From Cenococcum geophilum 1.58 (taxonomy: Eukaryota > Ascomycota > Dothideomycetes > Gloniales > Gloniaceae), in NCBI GenBank assembly GCA_001692895.1, contig KV748238.1, positions 620,001 through 684,000 of the forward strand: a DNA stretch of 64,000 nt, given 5' to 3'. Every line of letters begins with the position of its first letter. Position 1 is the stretch's first letter. The notes under the pieces are model-generated. The model worked only from the letters and a program-made list of their open reading frames with translations. It ran no database searches and was not told the DNA's origin. A program made the position numbers and the translations under genes. Below, piece by piece: positions 23,511-34,200 of the stretch.

Positions 23511-23700
23511 TACCTACCTACCTGCCTGCCTACCTGCCTACCTACCTACCTACCTACCTGCCTACCTGCCTACCTGCCTGCCTGCCTACCTACCTACCTA
23601 CCTGCCTACCTACCTGTCTACCTACCTACCTACCTACCTGCCTACCTGCCTACCTGCCTACCTGCCTACCTACTTACCTACCTACCTGTCTGTCCGTCCG
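23511..23700. repeat. CCTA/CCTG tetranucleotide microsatellite
   Basis: An almost uninterrupted run of CCTA and CCTG tetramers (e.g. CTACCTACCTGCCTGCCTAC), grading after 23700 into 'CCTACCTGTCTATG' repeats up to about 23790. It is not telomeric: the unit is 4 bp and contains no TTAGGG or CCCTAA runs. Confidence 0.95.
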
Positions 23701-23849
23701 TCTATACCTACCCATCTATGCCTACCTATCTATGCCTACCTGTCTATGCCTACCTGTTTGTGCCTACCTGTTTGTGCCTACCTGTCTATATCACCTTAAT
23801 TCGATTAATCGATCGAATTGTTTATCGTGTTCGCTGGCTAGTCGTTCAA

Positions 23850-24375
23850 ACGGTTGTCGTGTGGCTCTAGCGACGGTTATATAGCAATAACGACGGTCAT
23901 CTGGCTCTAACGGTCGTCTAGCTCTGGCGACGGTTATCTAGCTCTAACGACGGTCGTCTAGCTCTGACGGTCGTCTAGCTCTAGCGACGGTCATCTAGCT
24001 CTAACGACGGTCGTCTGGCTCTGACGGTTATCTAGCTCTGGCGACGGTCATCTGGCTCCGGCGACGGTCGTCCAGCTCTAACGACGGTCGTCTAGCTCTG
24101 ACGACGGTCGTCTAGCTCTGACGACGGTCGTCTAGCTCTAGCGACGGTCATCTGGCTCTGGCGACGGTCGTCTAGCTCTAACGACGGTCATCTAGCTCCG
24201 GCGACGGTCGTCTAGCTCTGGCGACGGTCGTCTAGCTCTGACGACGGTCATCTGGCTCCGGCGACGGTCGTCTAGCTCTGACAACGGTCGTCTGGCTTTA
24301 ACGGTCGTCTAGCTCTAGCGACGGTTATCTAGCTCCGGCAATAGTCGTCTGGCTTCAGTAACGGTCGTTTACTAG
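23850..24375. repeat. 20-bp minisatellite (CGACGGTCGTCTAGCTCTGA)
   Basis: About 26 units of a 20-bp repeat stay in register over long stretches (e.g. 24061-24180 is six exact 20-bp steps). Some units are shortened to 17 bp. The core GACGGTC/GTC is partly self-complementary. The array is CpG-rich, with differences largely C/T at the TCG/TCA and CTCTG/CTCTA positions. Confidence 0.93.
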
Positions 24376-24388
24376 CTGTCATTCTGGT

Positions 24389-24496
24389 GTCTTCCTAGGT
24401 AGGATATAAAGAAGGGTAAAAAATAAGGTAGCTACCTAGGTATCTTCCTAGGTAGGATATAAGGAAGGGTAAAAAATAAGGTGGCTACCTAGGTGT
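24389..24496. repeat. Two direct copies of a 54-bp unit
   Basis: The stretch beginning CTTCCTAGGTAGGATATAA at 24391 is repeated at 24445, and each copy ends in GGCTACCTAGGT or AGCTACCTAGGT. Within a unit CCTAGGTAGG and CTACCTAGG are inverted, giving a possible stem. Confidence 0.85.
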
Positions 24497-24579
24497 ATAT
24501 AAGGGGTATACTTAGCAGAGGTACGTGTTGAGGCTATTGGGAATATAGCGGGGACCTAATAGTAGTATATCGCGCGCAT

Positions 24580-25421
24580 ACACAAAGGCTTTATGTAGAG
24601 CTTCGTATAAAGCCTCCGTACGCAGAGCTTCGCGCAGAGCCTTGTGTAGAGCTTTGTGTAGAGCTTCGTGCAGAGCCTCGTGCAGAGCCTTTATATGCAG
24701 AGCTTTGTGTAGAGCCTTATATAGAGCCTCGTGCAAAGCTTCGTGTAGAGCTTTGTGTAGAGCTTCGTATAGAGCTTCGTGCAAAGCTTCGTGTAGAGCT
24801 TTGTGTAGAGCTTCGTATAGAGCTTCGTGCAAAGCTTTATACAGAGCTTCGTACAGAGCTTTGTGTAAAGCCTTGTGCAGAGCTTCTATATATAGAGCTT
24901 TATATAGAGCCTCGTGTAGAGCCTTATGTAAAGCTTCGTGCAAAGCTTTGTGTAGAGCATTATGCAGAGCTTTGTATAGAGCTTCGTGTAGAGCTTTATG
25001 CAGAGCTTCGTGCAGAGCTTCGCGTAGAGCTTTATATAGAGCTTCGTGCAGAGCTTTATATAGAGCCTTATACAGAGCCTTAGTACGTAGAGCTTTGTAT
25101 AGAGCCCGTAGAGCCTTATATAAAGCTTTATATAGAGCTTCGTGCAGAGCCTCGTGCAGAGCCTCTATATATAGAGCTTTATATAGAGCCTTGTGTAGAG
25201 CCTCGTGTAAAGCTTTGTATAGAGCTTCGTATAGAGCTTCGTGTAGAGCTTCGTGTAAAGCTTTATATAGAGCTTTGTGCAGAGCTTTGTATAGAGCTTT
25301 ATATAGAGCCTCGTATAAAGCCTCGTGCAAAGCTTTATATAAAGCTTCGTATAGAGCTTTATATAGAGCTTTATATAAAGCCTCTGTATATAGAGCTTTG
25401 TATAGAGCATCGTGCAAAGCT
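24580..25421. repeat. 12-bp minisatellite, left block (AGAGCTTCGTGT type)
   Basis: About 70 units of a 12-bp repeat, consensus (G/T)(T/C)AGAGCTT(C/T)GTG. A few longer units carry an extra TATA(T)A. The array continues at 28657 after the inserted hAT element. Because the unit is a multiple of three and lacks stops in several frames, it creates long open frames on both strands (24512-25417 minus, 24642-25427 plus, 25165-25410 minus). These encode only four-residue repeats such as ALYK/ALHE or CRAS/CRAL. They are not considered genes. Confidence 0.95.
25414..25421. repeat. hAT target-site duplication, left copy (GCAAAGCT)
   Basis: GCAAAGCT precedes the left terminal repeat and is repeated exactly at 28657-28664. 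The 8-bp length is diagnostic of hAT transposition. The duplicated target is itself part of a minisatellite unit. Confidence 0.93.
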
Positions 25422-28400
25422 CAGTGATCTATTTGGATTGGATCCTTTTTGGCGTGGATGGTTGGAGCCGACTTGCATTGGCTGTGGATCTGCTGATTTT
25501 ACTAGTGGCGCGGAGTGGATCTTAAGGCTTCGGAGCTCCAAGAGCGCCAGTAGTATATCCAATTAGAAGAAGGAGGCTATAGAGTAGGGCTCAAAAAGGT
25601 ACCAAAGCGTGGTGTTAAGCCAATCAGTAGAGCCACGCAATGAATTAAATTTCTAAAATACAAGCATCCTCCGTACAATCTAGGAAGCCTACTCATTTTA
25701 ATTCCCTCCCTGCTTTCTTTCCTATATTCTTAATCACTTAGTGGTTTAATTTTGCCTCTTAATTGCGATGAAGCGATTTTTTCCTATACGCGCAGCCGCG
25801 CCCACTAACAATATTATCCTCGTACCAAAATTAATCAACCCAGGAGCTAACGAGTCTTAAGAATTCAATAAGTTTCGGCTATATAGCAAGCAGAATATAC
25901 GGTATATATCGCTTACGAAGAGGCCAAAGAATATTAAGCAGCAAATATCACTAATCTGGCGGTGGGGCGAGGATATCTTCTTAAGAGACTTAAATAGAAA
26001 GACGACGTACTTCTACTGCTGGCTTTATAAGAAGCAGAAGCGACACTAAGAGCTTATAGTGGTGTTAAAGGGGAGGTATATGGCTTTAGACCACCTTACA
26101 GAGGACTATAATATATATAGGACTACCAGCAAGCTCTAATAGAGGCGTCCTACTAATTCAAATCAGCTAACGATTAAGGAGTACCCTCTATAGTGGTCTC
26201 TTAAGATACATCGCAATTTTAAAGGCCTTAAACGGCTCTTAATTTGATAAATTATATATTGCCATATTGCCTTCTTCCAATTTAAAAATAAGTATTTCCG
26301 ACAACTTCTCTTCTTCTTATACCCAGGCCTTAAAAAGCTTCTTCTAAAGGCTGCAAATATAATTTAAGAATAGGTTATTGCAGCCTTAAAGCAACAGAAA
26401 AAGGAAGTAAAGAAGAACCTAAAGGAAGCTTAAAGCACAATATTAATATCCTTTAACCTTTAGACGTCGCCAAATGCGCATATAGTCCTTAGGGTAATTG
26501 CCCATTATATTAATAAGAGAGGAAGGCGTCGCTAAGTTATTTTAGGCTTATAAGAAGTTATTAGTAAACATAGTGGAGAGAACTAAGCAGGCGTACTTAT
26601 TGCTCTCTTTAAGGAGTATAAGATTAGTGGTAATATAGGATATTTTATAGCTGACAATATAGAGTTAAACAATACTTGTATTAATGCAGTTCTTTAAGCT
26701 CTTTATCCAAATATATTAGCAAAACAGCAAAAGGCACGGCGACTACGTTGCTTTAGCTATATTACTAACCTCTACGCCCAAGCCTTTATTATAGGAAAGA
26801 ACTCTAAAAAGATTTATAAGCAGCTCTCTACTACGTATCGCGACATAGATATAGCAGCTATTAAGAAGCTCTAGCGCAAACGCAGAGTAGTTAAATTATT
26901 TTATAATATCGTCCGTTTTATTCGCCTAATACTTTAGCATTATAGCTTCTTTGCAAGGATTTAAATGGGAGGTTCGTTGGCTAAGTTTAATAGCCTAGAA
27001 GTAAGTAATAAGATCTTATATAGGCCTTTAGTATTAAGATTTAAGCTTAGATTTTCCCTCTAACGTTATAAACAAGGGTTTTAATTAGCTTAGTTATGGA
27101 TTTTCTATACGCCAATAGGGAAATGCGTAGAGAGTCTCTATGATCGCGATATTTAACTTACCTTAAGAATTAATACTAACGCTAATTAGCTTATATATAA
27201 TAATCAAACGCGTTAGAATTCCCTTTTTATAGCTATTAGTCGCTTTTTAAATTGCAAGCAACGTGTTAAATAATTCTATAACACGTATACACCCTCCTCC
27301 AGCTTAAAGCCTCTCTTAAAGGATAATATCCTTTAAGCCCACTACTAGAAGAAGCTTAAATATCTATATAATTACTTAGAGACCTTCTACAAGGCTACTA
27401 TTATAGTAGAAGGGAATGCAACAAGTCTTATAAACCATTTTTAAACATTTAATTGGCTTCTAAATAAGCTTAATACTATAAAGCAGAAGTTCTTAAAAAT
27501 TACAGCTAAGAAGTAAAAGCACTAGCAGCGCTACTAAAAGGCCCAAAGCTATAGATATCTTACAGGCCGTGCGGAAGCTACTTAGGTAAAGTGCGAGAAG
27601 TATTACAAGAAGGCTAATAATACTATAGCGTACTATACAGCGATTGTATTAAATCCAACTCTTAAAATAAGGTGGTTTAAACAGTAATAGAAGGACTTAG
27701 CTAAGAAGCAGCGGTAAATCCTTATAGTTAAGGCTCTCGTTAAGGAGCTCTGGCTTAAATACAAAGGTAGATCTTTAGCCTCTCTCTTAAATTTGCCTTT
27801 TATATACTCTCTACTAAAGCCACTAAAGCTAGGCAAGACGTATACCTCTGCTTAAGCTTATAAATACCTTAAAGTCTCTTACTAGTCCTAAATAATTTAA
27901 CCGCCCAAAAAGGATATCTTAAGAGCCTACCTTAAAACTAATTATAAGCTAGTTAATAAGAGCGAACACTTTAACGTTATATAATACTAGATAAATTAGC
28001 TTAAAAGCCAGCTAGATTTAGCTTGCTTTGCCCTTAATATTCTTACAGTACCTTCTATATTGGACAAATGCGAGAGGCTCTTTAGTAGCTATAAGATTCT
28101 TCTTAAGGATCATCGCTCTTAATTATAGATGGATATAATTAAGGTAAATAAGTGTCTTCGGCACTCGTACGGGCCTCTAAAAAAGGGTATATTTAATAAT
28201 TAAGAAGTTAGAGAGGTATAAGAAAAGCCTGCAGCTCCTATAATATCGCCTACATAAGCCTCTACGGCTGGTAAAGCTATAGAGGCTCTACCTTAATAAC
28301 CTACTACTTCTAAGGATACCTAGGGCTCTAGCTTTAATGAGGAGTTTAATGCAATTAAGGGCTTTAAGGTAGAGGCTAAGGGGGAGGCTATGTCCGACGG

Positions 28401-28656
28401 TAAGGTAGTAGTTATTAAGGACGATGATATTATAGAGGAAGGTAAGGAATCTAATGAGCCCATTTAACGATGTTTTTTGGTACGTTTAAAGACCTCCTAC
28501 CTCTCAAATACTACACCAAATTCGTGCTAAGACTTACTATAAATAGTATATAATTACACTGGAGCTCCGTGGCGCTCCTGGCTTCAAATCGAATATTTGG
28601 TGGATGGAGTGGATCTGGCTTCAAATCCGCTCCACTCCGATCCAAATAGATCACTG
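25422..28656 (+). mobile_element. hAT transposon inserted in the 12-bp minisatellite
   Basis: It is 3235 bp long. The left end is CAGTGATCTATTTGGATTGG and the right end is the inverse, CC(G)ATCCAAATAGATCACTG, giving terminal inverted repeats of about 17-20 bp. A perfect 8-bp target duplication flanks it. Subterminal regions share GGAGTGGATCT and GAGCGCCAG/GGCGCTCCTGG-like motifs. It carries one transposase frame of 899 codons. It is younger than the satellite array it splits. Confidence 0.95.
25768..28467 (+). pseudogene. hAT family transposase, RIP-inactivated
   Basis: From ATG at 25768 to TAA at 28465-28467 a single frame of 899 codons has no frameshift but many TAA/TAG codons at Gln/Trp sites. 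The N-terminal part has a WRWGEDIF and YCWLYKK region that may be the BED/zinc-binding part, though the ligands are unclear. The middle part includes GYFIADNIELNNTCINAVL, equivalent to the hAT 'T.DNA.NN' block around a catalytic Asp. The C-terminus has the hAT dimerisation signature LDLACFALNILTVPSILDK followed by CERLFSSYK near 28015-28100. An acidic tail (IKDDDIIEEGKE) ends the protein. The length fits a complete fungal hAT transposase. No intron signs were evident. Confidence 0.9.
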
Positions 28657-28920
28657 GCAAAGCTTTATGTAGAGCTTCGTGTAGAGCTTCGTGCAGAGCT
28701 TCGTATAGAACTTTATATAGAGCTTTGTGTAGAGCTTTATGCAGAGCTTTGTATAGAGCCTTATGCAGAGCCTTAGTACGTAAAGCTTTGTATAGAGCCT
28801 GTAGAGCTTTATATAGAGCTTCGTGTAAAGCTTTATGTAGAGCTTTGTGTAAAGCTTCGTGGAGAGCTTCGTGTAGAGCTTTTTGCAGAGCTTTATGTAA
28901 AGCCTTATACAGAGCCTCTA
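28657..28920. repeat. 12-bp minisatellite, right block
   Basis: This is the continuation of the array at 24580-25421, separated from it by the hAT insertion. It starts with the second GCAAAGCT copy at 28657-28664. The open 84-codon plus-strand frame at 28725-28979 is again a repeat artefact. Confidence 0.95.
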
Positions 28921-28925
28921 GCCAC

Positions 28926-29157
28926 CAGGAAAAAAAATTTTGGGCACGTTATTGCAAGCGAAAATCGGGGTCTACGTAAGTTGCAATTTTGGCAATTTGC
29001 TATAAACACATAGATAGGCCAGGCGCGTGTATAGGTAGCCTATGTGTTTATAGTAAATTGCTGTAAATTGCCCGCAAATTACCAAAATTGCGACTTACGC
29101 AGGTTTTGCAGACCCCGATTTTCGCTTGCAATAACGGGGCCAAAAAATTTTTTCCTG
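28926..29157. mobile_element. 232-bp palindromic (foldback) MITE-like sequence
   Basis: The two halves are inverted copies over ~100 bp each. CAGGAAAAAAAATTTT, ATTGCAAGCGAAAATCGGGG, TTGCAATTTTGGCAATTTGC and ATAAACACATAG on the left face their complements on the right (29060-29157), around a short centre near 29025-29040. The arms differ by small indels and C/T changes. It could be a stand-alone MITE or the right terminus of the larger bracket 23079-29157. The short open frames on both strands here come from the palindrome. Confidence 0.8.
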
Positions 29158-29829
29158 ATGAAATATTAGATAATATTAGGACAAATAAGAAGCGAAGAAC
29201 GTACCTAAAAGTTGCGTTTAAAAAACTACCTAATATATTACTAGCGCGGAGCGCAATCTCTTTAGTAGCGTAATTAAGCATTATAGTAAGCGGAATAATG
29301 TCAATAAAGTTAACAATAAATATAGTAATACCGTTAATATAAAGATAATTAACTACGAAGCCGACGGGAACAGTAAGAAGAAGTATATTTATTTATAAGC
29401 TAAATAAGACGGCATAAACCTAATCCTTAGCAGGTATATTACGCTTTAAAGCTACTTTTAGCCTTTCCTTTTTAATTATTAGCTTAAGATATAAGGATCT
29501 TTATAGGCCTATACCGGCCTCTTTATTAGGTTATTTATTATTAGGCCTTATTTAGGCTGCTTAATAGGCTTTTAAGAGTGTTACTAGATCTAAATATACT
29601 ATTATAAGTATGGTTTTTAATTTTTCCTAAAAAAAGCATAATAGAGAAGGGCGATTTTATAGCCTAGAGGGTACCTATATATAGCAAAGACTAAGAAGTC
29701 CGATAGTACTTAGGCTAACACTAACGCCTTAAATCCACAATAATGTGTTTAGCTTTTTTTTTAGTTAATTTTATAAGTAAGGATCTAAAGTAAATTCCAG
29801 AATAGTTACTATAGAGGAGAGGAGGATTA
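29158..29829. other. AT-rich spacer
   Basis: No recognised gene or repeat. The frame is poor in protein-like text. Confidence 0.4.
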
Positions 29830-31200
29830 ACATTAATAACTAGATAGAACGGCTAATAAAAAAAGAGAAGGTAGAGTATTCTGATAGATAAATAATAAGT
29901 AAAGAGTAAACCGACTACTTATAGAAATAAGGACGCAGTAGAATATATAAATAAAGGTATAAGTCTATATGCCTAAGTACTAGCTGCTTAGTGTCTTAAA
30001 TATAAGTCCTTCCTTAACGCAAGGCAGATTAATAGGAGTTATTATACCGCCTATATAAGGTAGAACGCTTATAAAGGGCTTAGCTAAAATGCTAATTAAA
30101 CCACCCTATAACATACTAATAGCTCCTTTACTATAGATAGGGAGTAAATATACAAGATTAACTAGCTAAGATAAGTCTATTACTTAAGCAGTGCCCTACT
30201 CCGTAAAGGGTGGGCGTTAGGAGTAGATTATATAATGCTATTCCTGCTAGGTAAGGCGTTATTAGGGGGTTATTATTGGCTTCTAGTTCTAGTTTATAAT
30301 TTTATATAAACGCTTTTAAACCCTACACTATTAGGGCTGTCTAAAAGCTAAGTTACCTATTTACCTTATCTTAACCTTAGACCTAGCTCGTTACCTATTA
30401 AGGCGATAAAAAGTTGCATTAAGGCGTATAATAGGGCTTAAGTAAAGCCATGTAACTAAATAGGCATTGCTATACAAAGTAACGCTTAACCGGCTACCTC
30501 TATATCGCCGTCTTAAAATAATTAGAAGAAATGGGTTAATGCTAGCCCTTATTATTTAATGTAACCCTCCTATAGAGGTATAGCAAAGGTAGGTATAGAC
30601 AGAAAGGATTATGCTTCTATTATGGCCGTATTATAGCGCATTTATAATACTATACTAGTATCCCTAAGTTAGTAAATTGGCTTAACTTTTAAGGCATAGT
30701 TAAAGCGGAGTCCACCGTTAGCTCTCTTATTAGCTAGGTAGTAAAGAGGAGCAGGATATAAAAGGTCTTTATATCCTTTAACCAGACCTATATTAAGTAT
30801 AGTATCCTTTAAGAAAATCCCTCCTTACTTTCTTATAAAGATACTTAAACTATTAGCTGCCTTATCTCTTTAATAATAAGCCACTTAGACGCTATAATAG
30901 AGGATACTATATTATATTAGGCCGAGGTGCGCTTTAAACATTAAATTATTTACGGGATACCGCTAACGGAGCTAGGATATACCGTATACTTCCTATTCTA
31001 AGGGCTCCAATAAGGCCGTTAATATAGTAGGGTAGGTATACAATAGTTACTTCTTCGTAGTTTTATTCGTTTGCTAGCTTACTAATATAAGTAGAATATC
31101 TAGTTAGTATTAGAACGTAAGAGCGATTTAGAGAATAATAAGGCTAATACGAAAGGAACTATAAGGAAATACTTACTCCGCACTAATAAGATAAAGAAGT
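29830..31200 (+). pseudogene. RIP-mutated coding-like relic of over 400 codons, family unknown
   Basis: A long frame, checked codon by codon from 30706 to about 31080, has only TAA/TAG stops at Gln/Trp sites. It reads KAESTVSSLIS, VVKRSRI, VFISFNQTYIKYSIL, ENPSLLSYKDT, TISCLISLIISHLDAIIED, YGIPLTELGYTVYFLF and LLLRSFIRLLAY. Upstream text such as LGRSRIY and KADxxELLYRLYKVERL suggests the gene begins near 29830. I cannot name the family: no RT, integrase, transposase or helicase motif is apparent. It ends before the Gypsy-2 LTR and may continue on the far side of that insertion. Confidence 0.45.
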
Positions 31201-31236
31201 CATCTTAATATAATCCGTTTAGTAACTCCTTTTAAT

Positions 31237-31659
31237 TATTACGGACGCTTTAAGTACGATGTTACGACTACTAGGAGAGGAGTTAGAAGAAGCTAGTTGG
31301 TTAATTTAGGCACGGTTTAGGGTAGAGCCAATAGAACTATATAATAAGGAATAGTAACTAAGGTTACATAACGTGCTACGTATTAAATAGAAGGAACGAG
31401 AGGAATTTACGTACCTTATATATAAGACGTATATTACGTATAAGAAGGATTTTATAGAAGTATGGTTATGTATTTAAAGACCTTTAATCCCTACCTAGAT
31501 AGTTCCTTTCTTGTAGTAATTCTTAGAATATAATTAGAGTTAATTTATTAGGCAACTACTCTACCAGTTATTATTACGTTATTAATTTTAATTTATATTA
31601 CCTATATGCCTAGCCTAATAATAAGCCTATCATAGTTCCTATTATAAGGTTCCGTTACA
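31237..31659 (+). repeat. Gypsy-2 5' LTR
   Basis: It aligns along its length to 43924-44347, sharing for example GAGCCAATAGAACTATATAA, CCCTACCTAGATAGTTCCTT and TTAGGCAAC. It ends in GTTACA at 31659. The differences are nearly all transitions. Confidence 0.9.
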
Positions 31660-31689
31660 CAATTACTACCTAGTTATGGTATTAAATAT

Positions 31690-34200
31690 AGAAAGTTAAA
31701 TAATATACTACTAAAAGCAGCTACCATAACGCTATTAACGGCGGCAACTACTTTGGGGTTAGAAGGAGACACTAGTATAGCGGATACTAACTTATAGCAA
31801 CTAGTAACGGTTAGATAACTACAAAAGATAATTAACCAGTTAACAACTAATAGTATAGTGCTAGAAGAAAGGGTTAATAGAATAGGAGCAGCGAAAATTA
31901 AGTTACTATTAATTAAAAGGTACTTAGGAGAAAGATTAAAGCTTAAGGGATTTCTTACGTAAATATACTTTAAGGTTACGTAAAAAGGAGTAAAGCTACT
32001 AATACCTATAAATCGAATAGCCTATATAGGACTATTCCTATCGGGAAGGGCACTTAAGTAGTTTAAGCCTTACCTAACGGAAATATAAGCTAATGGAATA
32101 ACGACCACCAATTAGGAGGTGCGGTTTATATTCTTAAGCTAAAAAGGGTTTGTAGAGCAACTTATATAAATATTTAGAGACCTAAAGGCAATAATTACAG
32201 CAGAAAGGAAACTCTAAGATATTACGCAGTAAACCTTAGCAATTAAGTATACAATATAGTTCTAAACGTTAGCTATATAAGTTAAGTGGAATAATAAGGC
32301 GCTTCTAGCACAATATAGGTAAGGACTTAAGACTAAAGTCTAAAATATAATTATTCTAATAGAAGATGCGGATACCCTAAGGGAACTAATAGATTAAGTA
32401 ATTAAGATTAATAATTAGATCTACTAAAGGGAACAGGCCAAGAGAGGTTAAAATAGAGTTTTATAGTTATATAAGACGCAGAGTACGTAATAACTAAAGC
32501 TAAGTTAAAAACTATAGTATGGCGTAGAGCTAATAGACCTAAGCGGTACTAAAGAAGCCTATAAAAGATAGAGTAAGAAACTATAAAAACCTAGAGGTTA
32601 AGGATCTAGTAATTATAGGACTAAGGAATAGAGGCTAAACTAGGGATCTTAGTAGTAGAAGACGTTTAGGCGGACTCTATAGTAAAGTTAATAGTTTAAA
32701 GACGGAGCTTATATAAATTATAGAAAATAAGGTTACTTTATAAGGGATTATAAAGATAGTTAAAGTTATTATATAATAAAGGGAACCTAACTAATAGTAG
32801 AAGACATATATATATAGAGGGATAATAGTATACTATAAGGAACAAAAGAATATTTAATTAGAAGTTTTGCGTTTTACTATAATAACGCATACCGAATTTA
32901 TAAAGACGCTAAGTATAGCGTAAGCTATTAGCTATAAAAGCTAAACCCTATAGTATATAGAGGAACTAATAAACTAGTTTATAAATCGGATATTAAGGAC
33001 AATAAATTTAATATAGGCGAAATATTTTATAACAATAAGGTAATAAAAGTAGCTTACTAAGAGCATGCAAACCTTAGAGATATTATACTAAAGGTAAAGG
33101 ATAATTCCACTATAGAATAGGGAATATTAATAGGGATTAAAACCCCACTAAATATAATATCTATCGCTTTATAAGACGTAAGAGAAGTAGGACAGCAAAC
33201 TACTTCGGCACTTAATAAAGGTAAAAGGCCAAAGGCTTAAGATTCTTAAGAAGAGATAAGAAATAACTAAGATTCTTAAGATAAGATAAGGTATACCTAA
33301 GGACCTATAATAGACAAAAACCAATAAAGTAGGGTAGTAGCTTAGTTTAAAGATATACGAATAAGCTTAGGATAAAGTTTCCTATAGGTATAAGACTCTT
33401 AAGATAAAATAAGTAAGATTTAAGACTTTTAAGATAAGATAAGAACACCTAAGCCTAGTTAAACTAAGGCAGGAGCTAAGCTTAAGTTAGAAGCAAGCTT
33501 AGGATTAAAAATCCTATAGAACCAAGATTTTAAAATATAAATAAGGACTATTAATAAGATTAAAAAGTAAGAAGACTTTAAGGATCTACTTATAAGACGC
33601 GAAAAGAAAGAAACTATAGAGGAATTTAGAGTAAGAATTACCTTATAGCAAGAATAGAAACTAGATAAGAGATTTAGCATATTAGGACATATATAAGATA
33701 GAGCACTAGTATAAAGGATTACTAATAGGCCTAGAGCAGGCATACTAAGAGCTAAGTGGCTTACTAAACTAGAATAAGAAGAGGATTTAGGGATTCTAAC
33801 TAGGTTTAAAGAATAATATATAAAGGGCTATTATAATACAGTAATAAGAAAATACTTCCTTATGGACAAGCCGTATATACTTAAAGGGTTATACTAAAAG
33901 TAGTATAGACAGCGATATAATAGCAAGTGGGAAGATTTCTATATATAGTTAGATAAAAAAGTTGTCTAAGACCACCTAATTATAGAAAAGGCTATAACTT
34001 ATATTAAAGGAGCCTTAATTATAACGTTAAAGGATTTAGAGGAGTAATTAGAGGACTAAAGAAGTAAGAGGCAAATCTTAGTACCTATAAATAAAGTTAT
34101 AACGCTTAGATTAATATAAGAAAGGTTTAAACTTAAGGATAAAAACGAGCTAAGAGTTAATCTAAAATACTAAATATATTATATATTAGTATAGATTACG
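31690..34200 (+). pseudogene. Gypsy-2 gag
   Basis: Capsid-like text includes RYLGERLKLKGFLT near 31918, VKWNNKALLAQYR near 32285 and LIEDADTLRELI near 32360. A nucleocapsid knuckle at about 32704-32757 reads G-A-Y-I-N-Y-R-K-x-G-Y-F-I-R-D-Y, where every Cys and the His of the CCHC motif has become Tyr (TGT/CAT to TAT). From about 33500 another stretch (REKKETIEEFRVRI, HLIIEKAITYIKGALI) resembles a second gag-like or linker region. The minus-strand open frame at 33459-33743 is a shadow. Confidence 0.7.

Larger units (their letters stand above)
23079..29157. mobile_element. Possible large element bracketed by similar inverted ends (CATCAGGAAA...)
   Basis: The left end (23079 on) reads CAGGAAATTTTTTTTGGGG then CTCATTGTTGCGG. 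The reverse complement of the right end (29157 back) reads CAGGAAAAAATTTTTTGGC then CCCGTTATTGCAAGCG. Both are preceded by CAT. Both ends have subterminal CAATTTGC/GCAAATTG repeats (23120-23230 and 28980-29095). Everything between is satellite DNA plus a nested hAT. This could be one 6.1-kb element, or two related MITEs that happen to flank the satellites. No target-site duplication was found, so the single-element reading is inference. Confidence 0.35.

Noticed and set aside
23511-23790. CCTA/CCTG array as a telomere or interstitial telomeric repeat
   Set aside because: Tetranucleotide units without TTAGGG/CCCTAA; a simple microsatellite.
24512-25417. 301-codon minus-strand open frame and its 261-codon plus-strand partner
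   Set aside because: Both are translations of the 12-bp minisatellite; no start context, domain or composition supports a gene.
23850-25421. Regularly spaced repeats as a CRISPR array
   Set aside because: Units are contiguous without unique spacers, and the DNA is eukaryotic.
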